This document shows positions 18,145-26,590 of a stretch of DNA of 35,272 nt, in pieces. The position numbers and the translations under genes are program-made. This stretch comes from Acidobacteriota bacterium. Its GTDB lineage: Bacteria > Acidobacteriota > Thermoanaerobaculia > UBA5066 > Gp7-AA6. Numbering within the stretch: position 1 is the first letter of the stretch; every line of letters begins with the position of its first letter. Under the pieces are notes generated by a model. It saw only the letters and a program-made list of their open reading frames with translations, made no database searches and was not told the origin of the DNA. The DNA lies in the NCBI GenBank assembly GCA_003222385.1, contig QHVV01000007.1:1-35272 (forward strand). Reading direction: 5' to 3'.

Positions 18145-19385
18145 CGAATCCCCTCGGAGAAGCTCCAGCGGCGGTCGGGGCTCCAGACTCCCGCCGTCGG
18201 GTGTTCCGCCGCGACCTCGAAGCGCAGGACGTCGCGCCGGTAGTCGTAGGGTGAACCGTCGCGCGCGTGGATCGCGGCGTCCACCGAGTAGACGCCGGGC
18301 GCCAGCTCGAGCGAAGGGATGTCGAGGGCGACTGTGGACGGGGCCTCGAGCCCGGACGGCACGAAACCATCGATCGCCGTGTTCGATCCGAAGACGGTCG
18401 CGCCCGCGACCGTCGAAATCGCGAACCCGAACACGAAGTCGTCCAGAGGCTCCGGCGCTTCGACCTCCATCACGAGCCGCGCCGCTTCCCCCGAGCGAAG
18501 CCGCACCGTCTCGCGGCCCGCTGAATCGAGAAGGCGCACCGCCGCCAGCGTGGCCGCGCCGGAGCCGACCCTCCGAGGCCGTCCGGCCGCGGGGGCGGAC
18601 CTGGGCTGCGCCCGGCGCGCGGCTTCCCGCGCGGCGACGCTCTCCCGGTAGAGAGTTACCGCCTCTCCCGCCGGAGCGTCGGCCGCGACGCGGCCGCCGT
18701 CGAGCCAGATCGCGCGGTGGCAGCGCTCGGCGATCAAGCCCAGATCGTGAGAGACGAAGAGGAGCGTCTTGCCGGCGCGCTCGAACTCCGCGAACTTCTC
18801 GAGCGACCTCCTCGAAAACGCTTCGTCACCGACGGCTAAGACTTCGTCGACGAGCAGGACGTCGGGGTCGGAGTGCGCGGCGATCGAGAACCCGAGCCGG
18901 ACGGCCATACCGGAAGAGTACGTCTTGACCGGAGCGTCCAAGAACTCCTCGAGCTCTGCGAACCGGACGATCTCGTCGAAGCGGCGGGCGATCTCCTTCC
19001 GCGACAGGCCGAGCAGGAGCCCGTTGATCTCGATGTTCTCGCGTCCCGAAATCTCCGGATGAAAACCGGCGCCGAGCTCGAGGAGGGCCGCCAGGCGGCC
19101 GCGCACGGATACCGAGCCGGCGGTCGGCCGCAGGATGCCGGCCAGGACCTTCAGCAGCGTGGACTTGCCCGAGCCGTTCGGCCCGACGATACCCACGGTC
19201 TCGCCCGGCGCGACCGTGAACGAGACGTCGGTCAGGGCCGGGATCGCTTCGTCCGGTGCGAGCGCCCGGCCCGGGCGGCCCGACAGCAGCGCGGACTTGA
19301 AGGTACCGATCGAGCGCTTTTTCCCCCAGCGCCGGTAGAGCTTGGTGAGCGACTGGACATCGATCGCGGCCGGCGGCGGCGTCAC
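18132..19385 (-). CDS. wzt: ABC transporter ATPase with carbohydrate-binding tail (Wzt-like)
   Basis: ATP-binding subunit of a polysaccharide or lipid-linked glycan exporter, 417 residues. Motifs in order: Walker A GPNGSGKST at 68-76, signature YSSGM at 156-160, Walker B VLLVDEV at 176-182, and the H-loop SHD with His213. These features and the N-terminal VQSLTKLYRRW place it with Wzt/TagH ATPases. Residues from about 280 to the end form a beta-rich domain of the Wzt_C type, which in O-antigen exporters reads the modification at the non-reducing end of the glycan. GTG 19385 overlaps the permease stop (GTGA). The frame upstream of it is antisense to the permease. The methyltransferase in the same locus could provide the terminal mark read by this domain; that link is speculation. 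Confidence 0.9.
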   Translation of the reverse strand: MTPPPAAIDVQSLTKLYRRWGKKRSIGTFKSALLSGRPGRALAPDEAIPALTDVSFTVAPGETVGIVGPNGSGKSTLLKVLAGILRPTAGSVSVRGRLAALLELGAGFHPEISGRENIEINGLLLGLSRKEIARRFDEIVRFAELEEFLDAPVKTYSSGMAVRLGFSIAAHSDPDVLLVDEVLAVGDEAFSRRSLEKFAEFERAGKTLLFVSHDLGLIAERCHRAIWLDGGRVAADAPAGEAVTLYRESVAAREAARRAQPRSAPAAGRPRRVGSGAATLAAVRLLDSAGRETVRLRSGEAARLVMEVEAPEPLDDFVFGFAISTVAGATVFGSNTAIDGFVPSGLEAPSTVALDIPSLELAPGVYSVDAAIHARDGSPYDYRRDVLRFEVAAEHPTAGVWSPDRRWSFSEGIRWKT

Positions 19386-20185
19386 GCTTCCTCCGCGATC
19401 GAGTCGCGCAGCCGTTCGAAGACGGCCGCTCCGGCGGCGAGCGCGAGGAACGTCCAGACGATCATCCCCGCCCAGGCGATTGCCGGCACCGGCCGGAAGA
19501 AGAACGCGCTCTCGTGGACCGCCACGAAGAAAGGGGCGAACGGGTTCAGCCAGAAGAGGAGCCGCAGCCGGCGAGGGGCCGATTCGATCGGATAGAGGAT
19601 CGGCGTCAGGAAGAACGTCAGCGTCAGGACGTTGGCGAGCAGGTCGCGCACGTCGCCGAAGTGGACCGACAGCGAGGAGACGACGAGCGCGAGCCCCAGG
19701 ACCATCGCCGCGAGAAGGACGAGGACGACCGGGAACTGCAGCACGGCCGCGTCGGGTCGGACGCTGCCGTCGAGCGCCCCGATCGCGATCGCGCCGGCGA
19801 GCACGGGCAGCGCCAGGACCAGGTGCGCGAAGCGGGCGCCGGTCGCGACCGCGGGGAAGACCTCGGGCGCGACGGTCGTCTTGCGTAAGAGCGGACCGTT
19901 CGTCCGGAACGTCTCGGCGGCGTCCAGGAGCGCCGAAGAGACGAAGCCCCAGCAGAGCACTCCGGCGAAGAGGAAGAGCGCATAGGGACGCACGTCCGCG
20001 CGCGGCGTGAAAACGAGCCGGAAAACGGTGGCGTACACGAGAAGCAGCAGGAGCGGGTTCAAGAGCGACCAGAAGAATCCGAGAACGCCGCCGCGATACC
20101 GCGCCAGGAGCTCGCGTCGCGCGAGAGCGAGCACGAGCGCGCGCTGGCGCCAGGCGCGCTGGAGGGTGGACCACACTCGCGACAA
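19382..20185 (-). CDS. wzm: ABC-2 type glycan exporter permease (Wzm-like)
   Basis: Membrane subunit partnering the Wzt-like ATPase, about 267 residues. It has the ABC-2 exporter layout: an amphipathic start ALARRELLARYRGGVLGFFW, six hydrophobic helices, and the LTPILYPIE segment before a helix in NPFAPFFVAVHE, typical of polysaccharide exporters. The start is between TTG 20185 and GTG 20176. TTG has GAGG further upstream and keeps the sequence before the amphipathic helix, but neither is decisive. The gene is divergent from the LolD-like gene with 21 bases between starts, so promoters must overlap coding DNA. It heads the minus-strand run wzm, wzt, PAP2, GT-C, PIG-V-like. Confidence 0.88.
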   Translation of the reverse strand: MSRVWSTLQRAWRQRALVLALARRELLARYRGGVLGFFWSLLNPLLLLLVYATVFRLVFTPRADVRPYALFLFAGVLCWGFVSSALLDAAETFRTNGPLLRKTTVAPEVFPAVATGARFAHLVLALPVLAGAIAIGALDGSVRPDAAVLQFPVVLVLLAAMVLGLALVVSSLSVHFGDVRDLLANVLTLTFFLTPILYPIESAPRRLRLLFWLNPFAPFFVAVHESAFFFRPVPAIAWAGMIVWTFLALAAGAAVFERLRDSIAEEA

Positions 20186-20206
20186 GTATCCGATATCCTC
20201 GGGCGC

Positions 20207-20902
20207 GTGTCGTCGCCGGATGCGCGCGCGGCGCCTTCTTGCGCGCCCGCGGTCGTCTGCGAGCGGGTCTCCAAGGTCTATCCGGGAGCGCGGCCGGTCG
20301 TCGCCCTGGACGCGGTCACGCTTGCGGTGTCGGCCGGCGAGTTCCTCGCGATCGTCGGGCCGTCCGGAGGCGGGAAATCGACGCTCCTGCACCTGGTCGC
20401 GGGAATCGATCGGGCGACGTCCGGCTCGATCCGGGTCGGCGGCCGCGACGTCGGAAGCCTCTCCGAGAGCGAATCGACGCTGTATCGGCGGCGCGAGGTC
20501 GGCGTGGTGTTCCAGTTCTTCAACCTGCTGCCGCACCTGACGGTTCGGGAGAACGTGGAGCTGCCGCGCCTCCTCGACGGGAAGAAAGACGCCGCCGCCC
20601 GCGCGCGCGAGCTCCTCGATCGCGTCGACCTGGCCGCGCGCGCCGAAGCGCATCCGTACGAGCTGTCGGGCGGGGAGATGCAGCGGGCCGCGATCGCGCG
20701 CGGCCTCGTGACGGGCGCGCGGCTCCTTCTGGCGGACGAACCCACCGGCAATCTCGACTCGCGTCACGGCGAGGAAGTCCTCGCGCTGCTCGACGACGTG
20801 CGGCGGGAACGGGGAGTCACCGTGCTGCTCGCCACCCACTCGCCGACGGCGGCGCGGCGGGCGGACCGGATCGTCGAGCTGACCGACGGTCGGACACGAT
20901 GA
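20207..20902 (+). CDS. LolD/MacB-type ABC transporter ATPase (AttE-like)
   Basis: A 231-residue ATPase with Walker A GPSGGGKST at 51-59, Q-loop VVFQFFNLLP with Gln103, signature LSGGE at 153-157, Walker B LLLADEP with Asp177-Glu178, and the GNLDS sequence typical of LolD, MacB and YbbA. His211 is the switch histidine. It would power the FtsX-type permease encoded next, whose ATG overlaps its TGA (ATGA, 20899-20902). With the AttH-like secreted protein downstream, the set resembles the attEFGH type of ABC system; substrates of such systems are not well established. The GTG 20207 start leaves a 13-residue Pro/Ala leader; GTG at codon 17 would be a shorter alternative. Confidence 0.9.
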   Translation: MSSPDARAAPSCAPAVVCERVSKVYPGARPVVALDAVTLAVSAGEFLAIVGPSGGGKSTLLHLVAGIDRATSGSIRVGGRDVGSLSESESTLYRRREVGVVFQFFNLLPHLTVRENVELPRLLDGKKDAAARARELLDRVDLAARAEAHPYELSGGEMQRAAIARGLVTGARLLLADEPTGNLDSRHGEEVLALLDDVRRERGVTVLLATHSPTAARRADRIVELTDGRTR

Positions 20903-23466
20903 GCGGCTTTCGCCTCGTCCTTCGCGCGCTCGTCACCGGACCCAGCCGGCGCCGACCGATCCGGGCGCTCCTGCCGGTCGTCGGCGTCGCGATCGGGGTC
21001 GCCGCGGTCGCCGCGATCCACCACGCCAACCGGAGCGTCATCGAGTCGTTTCGCGAGTCCGCCCGCGCGGTGGCGGGAAGGAGCGACCTGGCCGTGGTCG
21101 GCGCCCGCGGAGTGCCGGTCGACGCGATCAAGCGCCTGAAGTTCCTCTGGAAGGTCGGCTCGTTCGCGCCTCTCGTGACCGGGAGCGCCGTCCTCGACGA
21201 CGCGACCGGCGAGGTCGTTTCGATCATCGGCACGGACTACGGCGCCGAAGGAGCCGTCCGGGACATGCGTCTCGTCGCGCCGGCGACCGGCGCGCAACGG
21301 GCGAGCCTCCTTTCCTCGGGGACCGTCCTGCTCCCGATCCCCTTCGCGTCGCGCCACGGTTTCCGGATCGGGTCGCGCATTCCGCTCTCGAGCGGCGGCG
21401 TCCGGACGCAGGTCACGGTCGGCGGCCTCCTGGCGTTGTCCGGGCTCGCCCGCGCCGGAGGGGGCGACGTCCTGGTCACCGACCTCTTCACGGCCGGGCG
21501 GCTCCTCGGGAAGCCCGGCTTCGTCGATCGCGTCGACGTGGTTCTCGATCCCGGAGTTTCGAAGGACGCGGTCCGCCGGGAAATCGAGAGCCGGCTGTCT
21601 CCCGGCCTCTCGGTCGAGCCGGCCGGCCGGGCGGCGCTCGCGGCGGGACGGATGGCGAGGGCGTTCCGGTTCAACCTGAACGCGCTCGGCTCCCTGACGC
21701 TCTTAGTCGGGATGTTTCTCGTCGCCAACGCGGTGTCGATCTCGGTTCTCCGGCGCCGTCCGGAGATCGCGACCCTGCGTTCGCTCGGCGCGTCTCGCGC
21801 CTGGATTTTCGCGGCGTTCGCTGTCGAGGGACTCGCGGTCGGCGCGGCGGGGACGATCCTGGGAGAGGCCGGCGGCCTCGTGCTGGCGCGGACCGCTCTG
21901 GCCGTGGTGTCGGGGACCGTGTCCGACGTCTACGCACCGGCGGCCAAGATCTCCGCCGCCGGTTTCGGAGCGCCGGTCCTCTACGCGGCGGTGGCCGGAG
22001 CGCTGTCGTCCTTTCTCGCCGTGCTTCTGCCGGCTGCCGAGGCGATCCGCGTGGATCCCGCGCCCGCGATGCGCCCGGGATCGACCGAGTCGATCCGGCG
22101 ACGCCGCCTGGGGCCGCGCGCCGCGGCGGCGGCCGCCGTTCTCCTCCTCGCGGCTCTCTCGTCCCGCGCGCGGCCGATCGCGGGCTTTCCGTACCTCGGG
22201 TTCGCCGCCGTCGCGCTCGTCGTGCTCGCGCTCGCGCTCTTCTCGCCGATCGCCGTCCGCGCGGGGGCGGGCTCCGCGCGACCGCTCTTCGCCCGGCTCT
22301 TCGGGCCGGCCGGCCGGCTCGCGACCGCGTTCTTCGGAGGCTCGCTCGCCCGCAACGCGGTCGCGGTGACCGCTCTCGCGATGGCGCTCGGAATGACGCT
22401 CGCGATGATCACGACGGTCGCCTCGATGCGCGAGACCGTGCGAACGTGGATCGAGTCGAGCTTGCGCGCGGACCTGTGGGTCCGGCCCGCTTCGGGGCGG
22501 GCGGGCGCGTCAGTCGGCGATCTTCCCGCCGAGATCGTTTCCTTTCTGCAATCGGTGCCGGGCGTGGCCGCGGTCGACCCGATCCGCGTCCGCGAGGGCT
22601 CGGATGCGTCCGGCCGGCCGCTGGCCGTGGGGTCGAGCGACTTCCGGATTCTCTCGCGGGCCGGCGGCGCGCCGCTCCTGGACGGGAGCGACTCCCGAAA
22701 GACGGCCGAGGCCGCGCGGCGCGACGGCGAAGTTCTGGTCTCGGAGCCTTACTCCCGGCGTTTCGGGGCCTCCCGCGGCGACCGGGCCACGCTCGCGACG
22801 CCGAAGGGACGCAAGTCTTTCCGGATCGCCGGCGTCTACCGGGATTTCGCGAACGACCGGGGAACGGTCGTCCTGGATCGGTCGCTCTACCTCGACCTGT
22901 TCGGCGACGCGCGTGTGACGAGCGCCGGCATCCTGGCCGCCGACGGCGTCTCGGGAGAAGACCTGCGCCGCCGGATCCTCACCGCGCTCCACGGCCGTTT
23001 CGCGATCGACGTGACCACGAACCGCGAGCTCCGCCGGCAGGTCCTCGGAATCTTCGACCGGACCTTCGCGGTGACGCGCGCGCTCGAAGCCATCGCCGTC
23101 GCGGTCGCGGTGCTCGGGATCGCGAACGCGCTCGTCGCCTCGGCGGTCGAGCGGAGGAGGTCCTTCGGGCTCCTGCGCGCGCTCGGCGCTTCGCGGCGCC
23201 AGATCCGGGGCGCGGTTCTGCTCGAGGCCCTGCTCGCCGGCGTCGTCGCGACGATCGCCGCCGTCGCGGCGGGGGCCGCGTTCGCCGCGCTCCTGATCGG
23301 CGTGATCAACCCGCAGTCGTTCGGATGGAGCTTCGTTCCGCGGGTTCCGATCGGGCGGCTCGCGGGCGCCGCGTCGCTCGTCCTCGTGGCGTCTCTCGCC
23401 GCCGGGCTCGCGCCCGGCCGGATCGCGGCCGCGACGGACCCCGCCGCCGCGCTGTCGGAGGAATAA
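20899..23466 (+). CDS. FtsX-type ABC transporter permease with two FtsX domains
   Basis: An 855-residue permease in the MacB/FtsX superfamily. An N-terminal helix (LPVVGVAIGVAAVAAI) is followed by an extracytoplasmic domain of about 200 residues and then three helices of the first FtsX domain, around 255-395, which contains the RRPEIATLRSLGAS loop. A pair of helices leads to the second half: a helix near LAMALGMTLAMITTV, another extracytoplasmic domain, and a last FtsX domain with RRRSFGLLRALGASRRQI and three helices. Such proteins pair with LolD-like ATPases to move lipids or lipoproteins, or to drive outer-envelope processes. ATG 20899 overlaps the ATPase stop. It is followed after 18 bases by the AttH-like gene. 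Confidence 0.88.
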   Translation: MSGFRLVLRALVTGPSRRRPIRALLPVVGVAIGVAAVAAIHHANRSVIESFRESARAVAGRSDLAVVGARGVPVDAIKRLKFLWKVGSFAPLVTGSAVLDDATGEVVSIIGTDYGAEGAVRDMRLVAPATGAQRASLLSSGTVLLPIPFASRHGFRIGSRIPLSSGGVRTQVTVGGLLALSGLARAGGGDVLVTDLFTAGRLLGKPGFVDRVDVVLDPGVSKDAVRREIESRLSPGLSVEPAGRAALAAGRMARAFRFNLNALGSLTLLVGMFLVANAVSISVLRRRPEIATLRSLGASRAWIFAAFAVEGLAVGAAGTILGEAGGLVLARTALAVVSGTVSDVYAPAAKISAAGFGAPVLYAAVAGALSSFLAVLLPAAEAIRVDPAPAMRPGSTESIRRRRLGPRAAAAAAVLLLAALSSRARPIAGFPYLGFAAVALVVLALALFSPIAVRAGAGSARPLFARLFGPAGRLATAFFGGSLARNAVAVTALAMALGMTLAMITTVASMRETVRTWIESSLRADLWVRPASGRAGASVGDLPAEIVSFLQSVPGVAAVDPIRVREGSDASGRPLAVGSSDFRILSRAGGAPLLDGSDSRKTAEAARRDGEVLVSEPYSRRFGASRGDRATLATPKGRKSFRIAGVYRDFANDRGTVVLDRSLYLDLFGDARVTSAGILAADGVSGEDLRRRILTALHGRFAIDVTTNRELRRQVLGIFDRTFAVTRALEAIAVAVAVLGIANALVASAVERRRSFGLLRALGASRRQIRGAVLLEALLAGVVATIAAVAAGAAFAALLIGVINPQSFGWSFVPRVPIGRLAGAASLVLVASLAAGLAPGRIAAATDPAAALSEE

Positions 23467-23484
23467 GGAAATAGAGAAGTCGCC

Positions 23485-24487
23485 GTGAGCTGGATCCGGG
23501 CCCTCGCCTTCGCCTTCGCCGCACTTCTGCCGGCGGCCGCGCCTTCCGTCACGTTCCCCCGCGACCACGGCTTGCACCCCAACGTCCCCGTCGAGTGGTG
23601 GTACTACACCGGGCACCTCGCGGACGCCCGCGGCCGGGCGTACGGCTTCCAGCTCACGTTCTTCCGGGTGCGCGACGTCCACCTCGCGCACTTCGCGTGG
23701 ACGGACGTTTCGCGTCGCACGTTCCGGTACGTCGAGAAGACCCACCTCGGCGTACCCGGAATCGCGTCCGCGAGCGAGAAGGGCCTGGACGTCTCCAACG
23801 AAGACTGGTCCGCGCGGGAAGGCCGGGGCGGCGCGCAAGAGCTCTCGGCTTCCGGTCCGGACGGAGAACTCGAGCTGACGCTCTCGCCCGTCAAGCCTCC
23901 CGTCCTCCATGGAGAAAACGGGCTGTCCCGAAAAGGGGCGGGACCTCGCGAGTTCTCGCAGTACGTTTCCATCACCCGGCTCGCCGCCCGTGGCTCGCTC
24001 GCGCGCGGCGGCCGCCGGGAACCGCTCTCGGGGACCGCGTGGTTCGACCACGAATGGGGATCCGGTGTGCTGCCGGCGGGCGCGGCCGGCTGGGACTGGT
24101 TCGCGCTCCAGCTCGACGACGGCTCGGAGCTGATGCTCTACCGGATGCGGCGGACCGACGGAAGCGCGACCCCGTTCTCTCGGCGCGGCGGTGCCGGTGC
24201 GCTGGAGCGACGTGACTCTCTCGGAGTCGCGGACCTGGACCTCGCCCCGTTCGCTCGCGCGCTACCCGGCGGCCTGGCGTATCGCGGTCGCCTCGATCGG
24301 CCTCGACGTCTCGGTCGAGCCTCTGCTCGCCGATCAGGAGCTCGAGACCTCCGCCTCGACCGGCGTGACCTACTGGGAGGGAGCCTGCGCGGTGAAGGGA
24401 ACGCGGAGCGGACGGCCGATCGCCGGCAAGGCGTACGTCGAATTGACCGGCTACGCGGGCAGAGACGTGCCGGGCGCCGCTTTCTGA
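23485..24487 (+). pseudogene. AttH/CrtC-like secreted lipocalin-fold protein, frameshifted
   Basis: Secreted AttH-like protein (CrtC N-terminal/lipocalin-like family, often annotated as predicted secreted hydrolase). From GTG 23485 there is a signal peptide of about 20 residues, then the family motifs VEWWYYTGHL at 36-45, WFDHEWGSG, and WDWFALQLDDGSELMLYRMR. After SATPFS (about 24180) the frame changes to nonsense. The expected ending continues one frame over: VPVRWSDVTL, WRIAVASIGLDV, VTYWEGACAVKG and YVELTGYAG, stopping at 24487. Removing one base near 24181 would give PFSGAAVPVRW and restore one protein of about 333 residues. It is either a real pseudogene or a one-base sequence error. The uncorrected frame runs on past 24487 into antisense of the next gene. 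Confidence 0.85.
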
Positions 24488-24491
24488 CGCG

Positions 24492-24974
24492 CTACCGCGA
24501 AGACGGCGGCTCCGTCGGCCTCGCTTTCGGCTGGTACTTCCACTTGCCCGTCGGCTTCGTCTCGAGCGTCAGGTAGAAATAGCTGGCGTTCTTGAGGTTG
24601 CGATAGACGTACGGGAAGCGCACGGTGAACGTGTCGCGCTCCCCCTTGTTGAGGTTTCCGACCTTGATCCCGCCGCTGCCCGCCCCGAGCATCGTGCCGT
24701 CGGCGTCGAAGATCGCCAGCGCGACGCCGACCTCCTGGTCGCGAGCGGAGTTGTTGTCGACCCGGACGATCGCCTTGGCGCTCGAGACGCGGAGCGGCTT
24801 GAAGGTGTCGCCGAGATCGAACCGGATCTCCGAGATGGCGATGTCGTTCCAGTCGAACCGGAGGCGCTGGACGCCGTTGACCGGCGACCAGTTGAACTTC
24901 TGCGTGACGATTTCGGCCGAGAGCAGCTGGGAGAAGAAGAGCGTTGCGAGCACGGGAACGAGCCGACGAACCAT
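24492..24974 (-). CDS. Small secreted protein of unknown function
   Basis: A 160-residue protein with a clear signal peptide (MVRRLVPVLATLFFSQLLSA, probable cleavage before Glu21). The mature part has no membrane helix and reads as beta-rich: QKFNWSPVNGVQRLRFDW, RVSSAKAIVRVDNNSA, EVGVALAIFDADGTML, and FPYVYRNLKNASYFYLT. This resembles an immunoglobulin-like or DUF-type sandwich. I do not recognise the family. ATG 24974 has GGAGGT seven bases upstream, a near-perfect ribosome-binding site, so the start is firm although the frame is open much further. That ribosome-binding site lies in one arm of an inverted repeat. Its stop is four bases from the end of the convergent AttH-like gene. Confidence 0.82.
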   Translation of the reverse strand: MVRRLVPVLATLFFSQLLSAEIVTQKFNWSPVNGVQRLRFDWNDIAISEIRFDLGDTFKPLRVSSAKAIVRVDNNSARDQEVGVALAIFDADGTMLGAGSGGIKVGNLNKGERDTFTVRFPYVYRNLKNASYFYLTLETKPTGKWKYQPKARPTEPPSSR

Positions 24975-24981
24975 GAAAGCC

Positions 24982-25018
24982 ACCTCCGATTCGAGGGTAG
25001 CACGCCGCCCTCGGAGGT
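24982..25018 (-). promoter_or_regulatory. Hairpin that can hide the ribosome-binding site of 24492-24974
   Basis: On the minus strand ACCTCCGA (25018-25011) is the perfect complement of TCGGAGGT (24989-24982), which contains the GGAGGT ribosome-binding site seven bases before ATG 24974. CGAGGG and CCCTCG inside the loop can extend or shift the stem. Such a structure in the transcript leader would block ribosome entry until opened. Confidence 0.55.
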
Positions 25019-25042
25019 CATTTCGAGTCGCGCGACTCCGGG

Positions 25043-26590
25043 CTACGCCTCCGGAGGCGGGATGGCAGCCGGGTTGAACGTCGGAGGCGCCGGAGGCGTC
25101 CGCGGATGCCGCATCCGGCTGTGCCCATACCCATAGAGAAGATAGACGACGGCGCCGACCCCGAGCCACGCGACGAAACGCCACCAGGAAGAGGGCGGCA
25201 GGTAGTAGATCAAACCGAGCGACGAGAGGATCCCGAGCGCTGGCAGAAGGACCGGGCCGAACGGGACGCGGAACGGACGCTCCCGGTGCGGATCCTTGAA
25301 CCGCAGGATGGTGATCCCGATGCAGATCAGGATGAAGGCGAAGAGCGTCCCGATGTTCGTCAGGTTGACCATCTCGTCGAGCGTCGTGAACATGGCGGTG
25401 ACGCCGACGGCGACCCCCGTCAGGATCGTCGTCACGTGGGGCGTGCGAAAACGGGGATGCACGCGTGCGAAGACCGGCGGCAGAAGGCCGTCCCGCGCCA
25501 TCGCGAAGAAGATGCGCGGCTGGCCGAGCTGGAAGACGAGCAGCACCGCCGTGTGCGCGACCACCGAGCCGAACGCGACGACGCCCACCATCCAGTTGGG
25601 CATCGCGACGTACTTCATCGCGAGCGTGAGCGGCTCCGCCTGCTCGGTCGCCAGCGTCTGGCGCAGCGCCGCGTACGGAATCATGCCGGTGAACACGGCC
25701 GCGATCAGGATGTAGATGACGGTGCAGATGATGAGCGAGCCGATGATGCCGATCGGCATGTCCCGTTTCGGGTTGCGCGCCTCCTCGGCCGTGGTCGAGA
25801 CCGCGTCGAACCCGATGTAGGCGAAGAAGACGATCGCCGCGCCCGCGGCGATGCCGGAAAACCCGTTCGGCGCGAACGGAGTCCAGTTCACGGGCTTGAC
25901 GAAGTGGAAGCTGACGAAGACGAAGAACCCGAGCACGACGAGCTTGATCGCGACCATCCAGAAGTTGAACGACGCGGACTCGCGAATCCCCCAGACCAGC
26001 ACGACCGTGATCGCGGCGACGATCGCGAACGCGAGGATGTTGAGAACGATCGGAACTCCGAAGACGTGCGGCGCGGCGGCGACGACCTCCGGCATCTTGG
26101 AGTGCGCGGTGTGGTAATCGATGGTCAGCCAGCGCGGAAGGTGAATGCCCATGCCTTCGAGCAGCGTGTTGAAGTAGTTCGCCCACGAGATCGCGACCGC
26201 GACGTTTCCGATCGCATACTCCAGGATCAGGTCCCATCCGATGATCCAGGCGATCAGCTCCCCGAGCGTCGCGTACGAATACGTGTACGCCGAGCCCGCG
26301 ACCGGCACCATCGAAGCGAACTCCGCATAGCAGAGCGCGGTGAAGCCGCAGACGATCGCCGTCAGGACGAACGACAGCATCAGCGCGGGACCGGCGCCGG
26401 GGCGGGAGACGTCTCCGGCCGTCGCCGTCCCGATCGTCGCGAAGATGCCGGCTCCGATGATGGCCCCGATCCCGAGCGCGATCAGGTTCCCGGGGCCGAG
26501 CGCCTTTCGAAGCCGGTGCTCCGGCTCCTCGGTCTCGGCGACCATCTCGTCCAGCGACTTGGTCCGGAAGAGCCCTTCGGGAAAGCTCAA
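25043..26590 (-). CDS. APC superfamily amino-acid permease (CAT-like)
   Basis: Amino-acid transporter of 515 residues with about 12-14 membrane helices. The N-terminus FRTKSLDEMVAETEEPEHRL followed by KALGPGNLIALGIG and GAIIGAGIF at 42-50 is typical of the cationic amino acid transporter (CAT/YfnA) branch; GAIIGAGIF is the substrate-binding unwound part of helix 1. Other family marks are GFDAVSTTAEEARNPKRDMP and PFRVPFGP. The C-terminus is a Pro-rich cytoplasmic tail. TTG 26590 is chosen because it keeps the FRTKSLDE leader and overlaps the upstream HAD stop as TTGA, the same style as other junctions here. The specific amino acid is not readable. It is last in the minus-strand run beginning with tetR. 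Confidence 0.92.
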   Translation of the reverse strand: MSFPEGLFRTKSLDEMVAETEEPEHRLRKALGPGNLIALGIGAIIGAGIFATIGTATAGDVSRPGAGPALMLSFVLTAIVCGFTALCYAEFASMVPVAGSAYTYSYATLGELIAWIIGWDLILEYAIGNVAVAISWANYFNTLLEGMGIHLPRWLTIDYHTAHSKMPEVVAAAPHVFGVPIVLNILAFAIVAAITVVLVWGIRESASFNFWMVAIKLVVLGFFVFVSFHFVKPVNWTPFAPNGFSGIAAGAAIVFFAYIGFDAVSTTAEEARNPKRDMPIGIIGSLIICTVIYILIAAVFTGMIPYAALRQTLATEQAEPLTLAMKYVAMPNWMVGVVAFGSVVAHTAVLLVFQLGQPRIFFAMARDGLLPPVFARVHPRFRTPHVTTILTGVAVGVTAMFTTLDEMVNLTNIGTLFAFILICIGITILRFKDPHRERPFRVPFGPVLLPALGILSSLGLIYYLPPSSWWRFVAWLGVGAVVYLLYGYGHSRMRHPRTPPAPPTFNPAAIPPPEA

